A program made the position numbers and the translations under genes. Shown one piece after another: positions 5,216 to 5,881 of a stretch of 5,881 nucleotides of DNA (its first letter is position 1; every line of letters starts with the position of its first letter). The stretch is from Bacillota bacterium (GTDB lineage Bacteria > Bacillota > Sulfobacillia > Symbiobacteriales > ZC4RG38). The DNA lies in assembly GCA_003242505.1 (NCBI GenBank), contig QGUP01000139.1, positions 1-5,881 on the forward strand. Direction: 5' to 3'. The notes under the pieces are model-generated. The model saw nothing but the letters and a program-made list of their open reading frames with translations, was not told the origin of the DNA and did no database searches.

Positions 5216-5458
5216 TCAGTCCCAGATACGGTGCAGCCACCACCCGTCCCGGTCACGCCAGAGGTCCCACGTCCCCAGGTCCTCCGTGAGGACCCGGTAG
5301 TACGTCCGCTGGTAGCTCCCGTCCCACCACACCCACTCGTCCCACTCGTCCAGGATTTCGACGACCCGGTACACCTGGCCGTTCCAGGTGAAGGACACCG
5401 GGCGGCCCTGTTCGTCTAGCTTCGGCGGCGGAATGGGTTTGTCGACTATCCGGGACAT
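5216..5458 (-). CDS. DUF6504-family small protein (80 aa)
   Basis: The sequence has the hallmarks I associate with DUF6504: a short polar N-terminus with IPPPKLDEQGRPVSFTWNGQVYRV, then VVEILDEWDEWVWWDG, a YYRVLTED strand and a final WDLWRDRDGWWLHRIWD, i.e. a small Trp-rich all-beta protein. In bacterial genomes such proteins often sit near Y-family DNA polymerase (dinB-like) genes, which hints at a DNA-repair link, but no polymerase is in this window. The start at 5458 is supported by GAGGTGAC nine bases upstream. It converges with the zinc-ribbon gene and lies between it and the putative attachment site, a usual position for phage accessory genes. The function is unknown. Confidence 0.8.
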   Translation of the reverse strand: MSRIVDKPIPPPKLDEQGRPVSFTWNGQVYRVVEILDEWDEWVWWDGSYQRTYYRVLTEDLGTWDLWRDRDGWWLHRIWD

Positions 5459-5626
5459 GGCGAGGGGTCACCTCACGGTCAATGTACGGCTGGCCCGCCT
5501 CCGCGAGCAACCTATCTATGCGGACTCTCCTTCCCATCCTGGTTCACGGCAATCACCTCGGCCTGTCCACTTCATGCTTCATGGTTGAAATCCCTGTCCG
5601 TGGACACACCCAGGCGTCAAGACGTT
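5459..5626. other. Non-coding leader of the DUF6504 gene
   Basis: No supported protein gene is seen here; the open frames of 60-95 codons in this stretch have no good start site or are antisense to features. Reading leftward there is one very short frame (5512-5547, GTG start, 11 codons) with a near-perfect ribosome binding site GAGGTGATT (5551-5559). It could be a leader peptide for the DUF6504 gene or mere chance. A possible -35 TTGACG occurs at about 5614-5619, but no convincing -10 follows. Confidence 0.4.
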
Positions 5627-5670
5627 ATGTCAGGAACCGTGTCAGGAACCCGAGCGAGATATTCAGGAAC
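5627..5670 (+). repeat. Left cluster of direct repeats (putative integrase arm-type sites)
   Basis: Three copies of TCAGGAAC in the same orientation lie at 5630-5637, 5642-5649 and 5663-5670. The first two extend to TGTCAGGAACC (5628-5638 and 5640-5650), 12 bases apart; the third follows 21 bases later, about two helical turns. They lie about 85-125 bases to the left of the tRNA half. Their spacing and common orientation fit arm-type binding sites for the N-terminal domain of a tyrosine integrase. Confidence 0.65.
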
Positions 5671-5754
5671 TGCCAGGGACTCCCAAAGACCGCATCCGGC
5701 CTCCAGAGCCGGTTTTGAGACGCGCAGGGATGCCAGAAGACGTTTGGCACATAA

Positions 5755-5799
5755 CTTACAAGCAGGGGGCCAGTGGTTCGAGTCCACTACCGCCCACCA
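5755..5799 (+). other. attP-like core: 3' half of a tRNA-Val (anticodon UAC)
   Basis: The stretch reads as an exact tRNA 3' half. It has anticodon loop CTTACAA (5755-5761, anticodon TAC at 5757-5759), stem strand GCAGG (5762-5766), a five-base variable region, T arm AGTGG/TTCGAGT/CCACT (5772-5788), acceptor strand ACCGCCC (5789-5795), discriminator A and CCA (5797-5799). The bases to the left do not supply CCTGC for the anticodon stem, a D arm or the acceptor partner GGGCGGT, so no complete tRNA exists here. Identity that begins in the anticodon loop and runs to CCA is the classic core of phages that integrate into tRNA genes through a tyrosine recombinase. Repeats on both sides argue for attP instead of a prophage/host junction. 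Confidence 0.85.
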
Positions 5800-5832
5800 G
5801 GCTCTACAAGAAGGTTCGCGGGCATGGGTGGC

Positions 5833-5871
5833 TGTCGGGAAAACCAGGTCTGTCCGGCACGTGTCGGGAAC
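5833..5871 (+). repeat. Right cluster of direct repeats (putative integrase arm-type sites)
   Basis: Copies related to the left cluster occur in the same orientation: TGTCGGGAAA (5833-5842), TGTCCGGCAC (5851-5860, weaker) and TGTCGGGAAC (5862-5871). The last is one base different from the left-hand TGTCAGGAAC and shares the preceding G. They begin 34 bases after the tRNA CCA end. Arms on both sides of a core are expected in an attP site. The window ends 10 bases later, so more copies may follow. Confidence 0.55.
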
Positions 5872-5881
5872 AGCCATCGCG

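Noticed and set aside
5482..5718. Rightward open frame of 78 codons across the left repeats
   Set aside because: It has no ribosome binding site and no recognisable domain, and it overlaps the attachment-region repeats. It is not the C-terminus of an integrase.
5755..5799. Functional tRNA-Val gene
   Set aside because: Only the 3' half is present. No D arm, 5' acceptor strand or 5' anticodon stem can be found to the left.
5627..5871. CRISPR array
   Set aside because: The repeats are only about 10 bases long, irregularly spaced (11-29 bases, plus a large gap over the tRNA half) and imperfect.
5617..5877. Leftward open frame of 86 codons containing WWAVVDSNHWPPACK
   Set aside because: This is the antisense translation of the tRNA half and the flanking repeats (its VPDT copies come from the repeat). 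Peptides of this kind are a familiar artefact of tRNA genes read backwards.
5755..5881. Prophage/host junction (attL or attR) with host DNA to the right
   Set aside because: Not excluded, but less likely: repeats matching the left arm sites continue on the right side, as expected within a phage and not in the host chromosome.

Overview
This looks like the end of a temperate phage (or a closely related prophage-like element) of a high-GC bacterium. It runs from the tail of the late lysis region to what appears to be the integration site. Composition is strongly GC-rich (roughly two thirds by eye). Shine-Dalgarno sequences are strong (AAGGAGG, GAGGTGATC) and GTG starts are common. An LLH-type holin and a Cu-amine-oxidase-like 'stalk' domain on the lysin suggest a high-GC Bacillota host, for example a Thermaerobacter- or Symbiobacterium-like thermophile. 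The host assignment is inference only.

Left region (1-3082, + strand): a compact, apparently co-transcribed set. In order it holds an N-acetylmuramoyl-L-alanine amidase with a C-terminal stalk-like domain, a 56-residue basic protein, an overlapping 52-residue zinc-ribbon protein, an LLH-family holin, a metallophosphoesterase with an N-terminal helix-turn-helix, and a DUF1599/Nmad1-type protein translationally coupled to it. The set ends at a textbook intrinsic terminator (3050-3082). Amidase plus holin form the lysis module. The phosphoesterase and the DUF1599 protein are more likely nucleic-acid or nucleotide enzymes riding on the late transcript.

Middle region (3111-4352, mostly - strand): three leftward genes. 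They are a small winged-HTH-like protein (4034-4258), a 74-residue acidic protein (3728-3952) and a 173-residue protein of unknown function (3111-3632). The first two each have their own promoter. In both, a perfect palindrome with the core TGCCATGCGCATGGCA sits between the -35 and -10 boxes at the same distance from the -10. This is the signature of a two-site regulon controlled by one dimeric regulator, and it is the most striking regulatory structure here.

Right region (4356-5458): a rightward gene for a DUF4046-like protein carrying three zinc-ribbon motifs, ended by a second strong terminator (5182-5212), faces a leftward gene for a DUF6504-family protein.

Far right (5459-5881): no convincing gene. 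It contains an exact 3' half of a tRNA-Val(UAC), from the anticodon loop to CCA (5755-5799), with no matching 5' half. Direct repeats of TGTC(A/G)GGAAC lie on both sides (5627-5670 and 5833-5871). A tRNA 3' half as core with arm-type repeats on both sides is what a tyrosine-integrase attP site looks like, as opposed to a prophage/host junction. The integrase gene itself is not in the window and would be expected just to the right.
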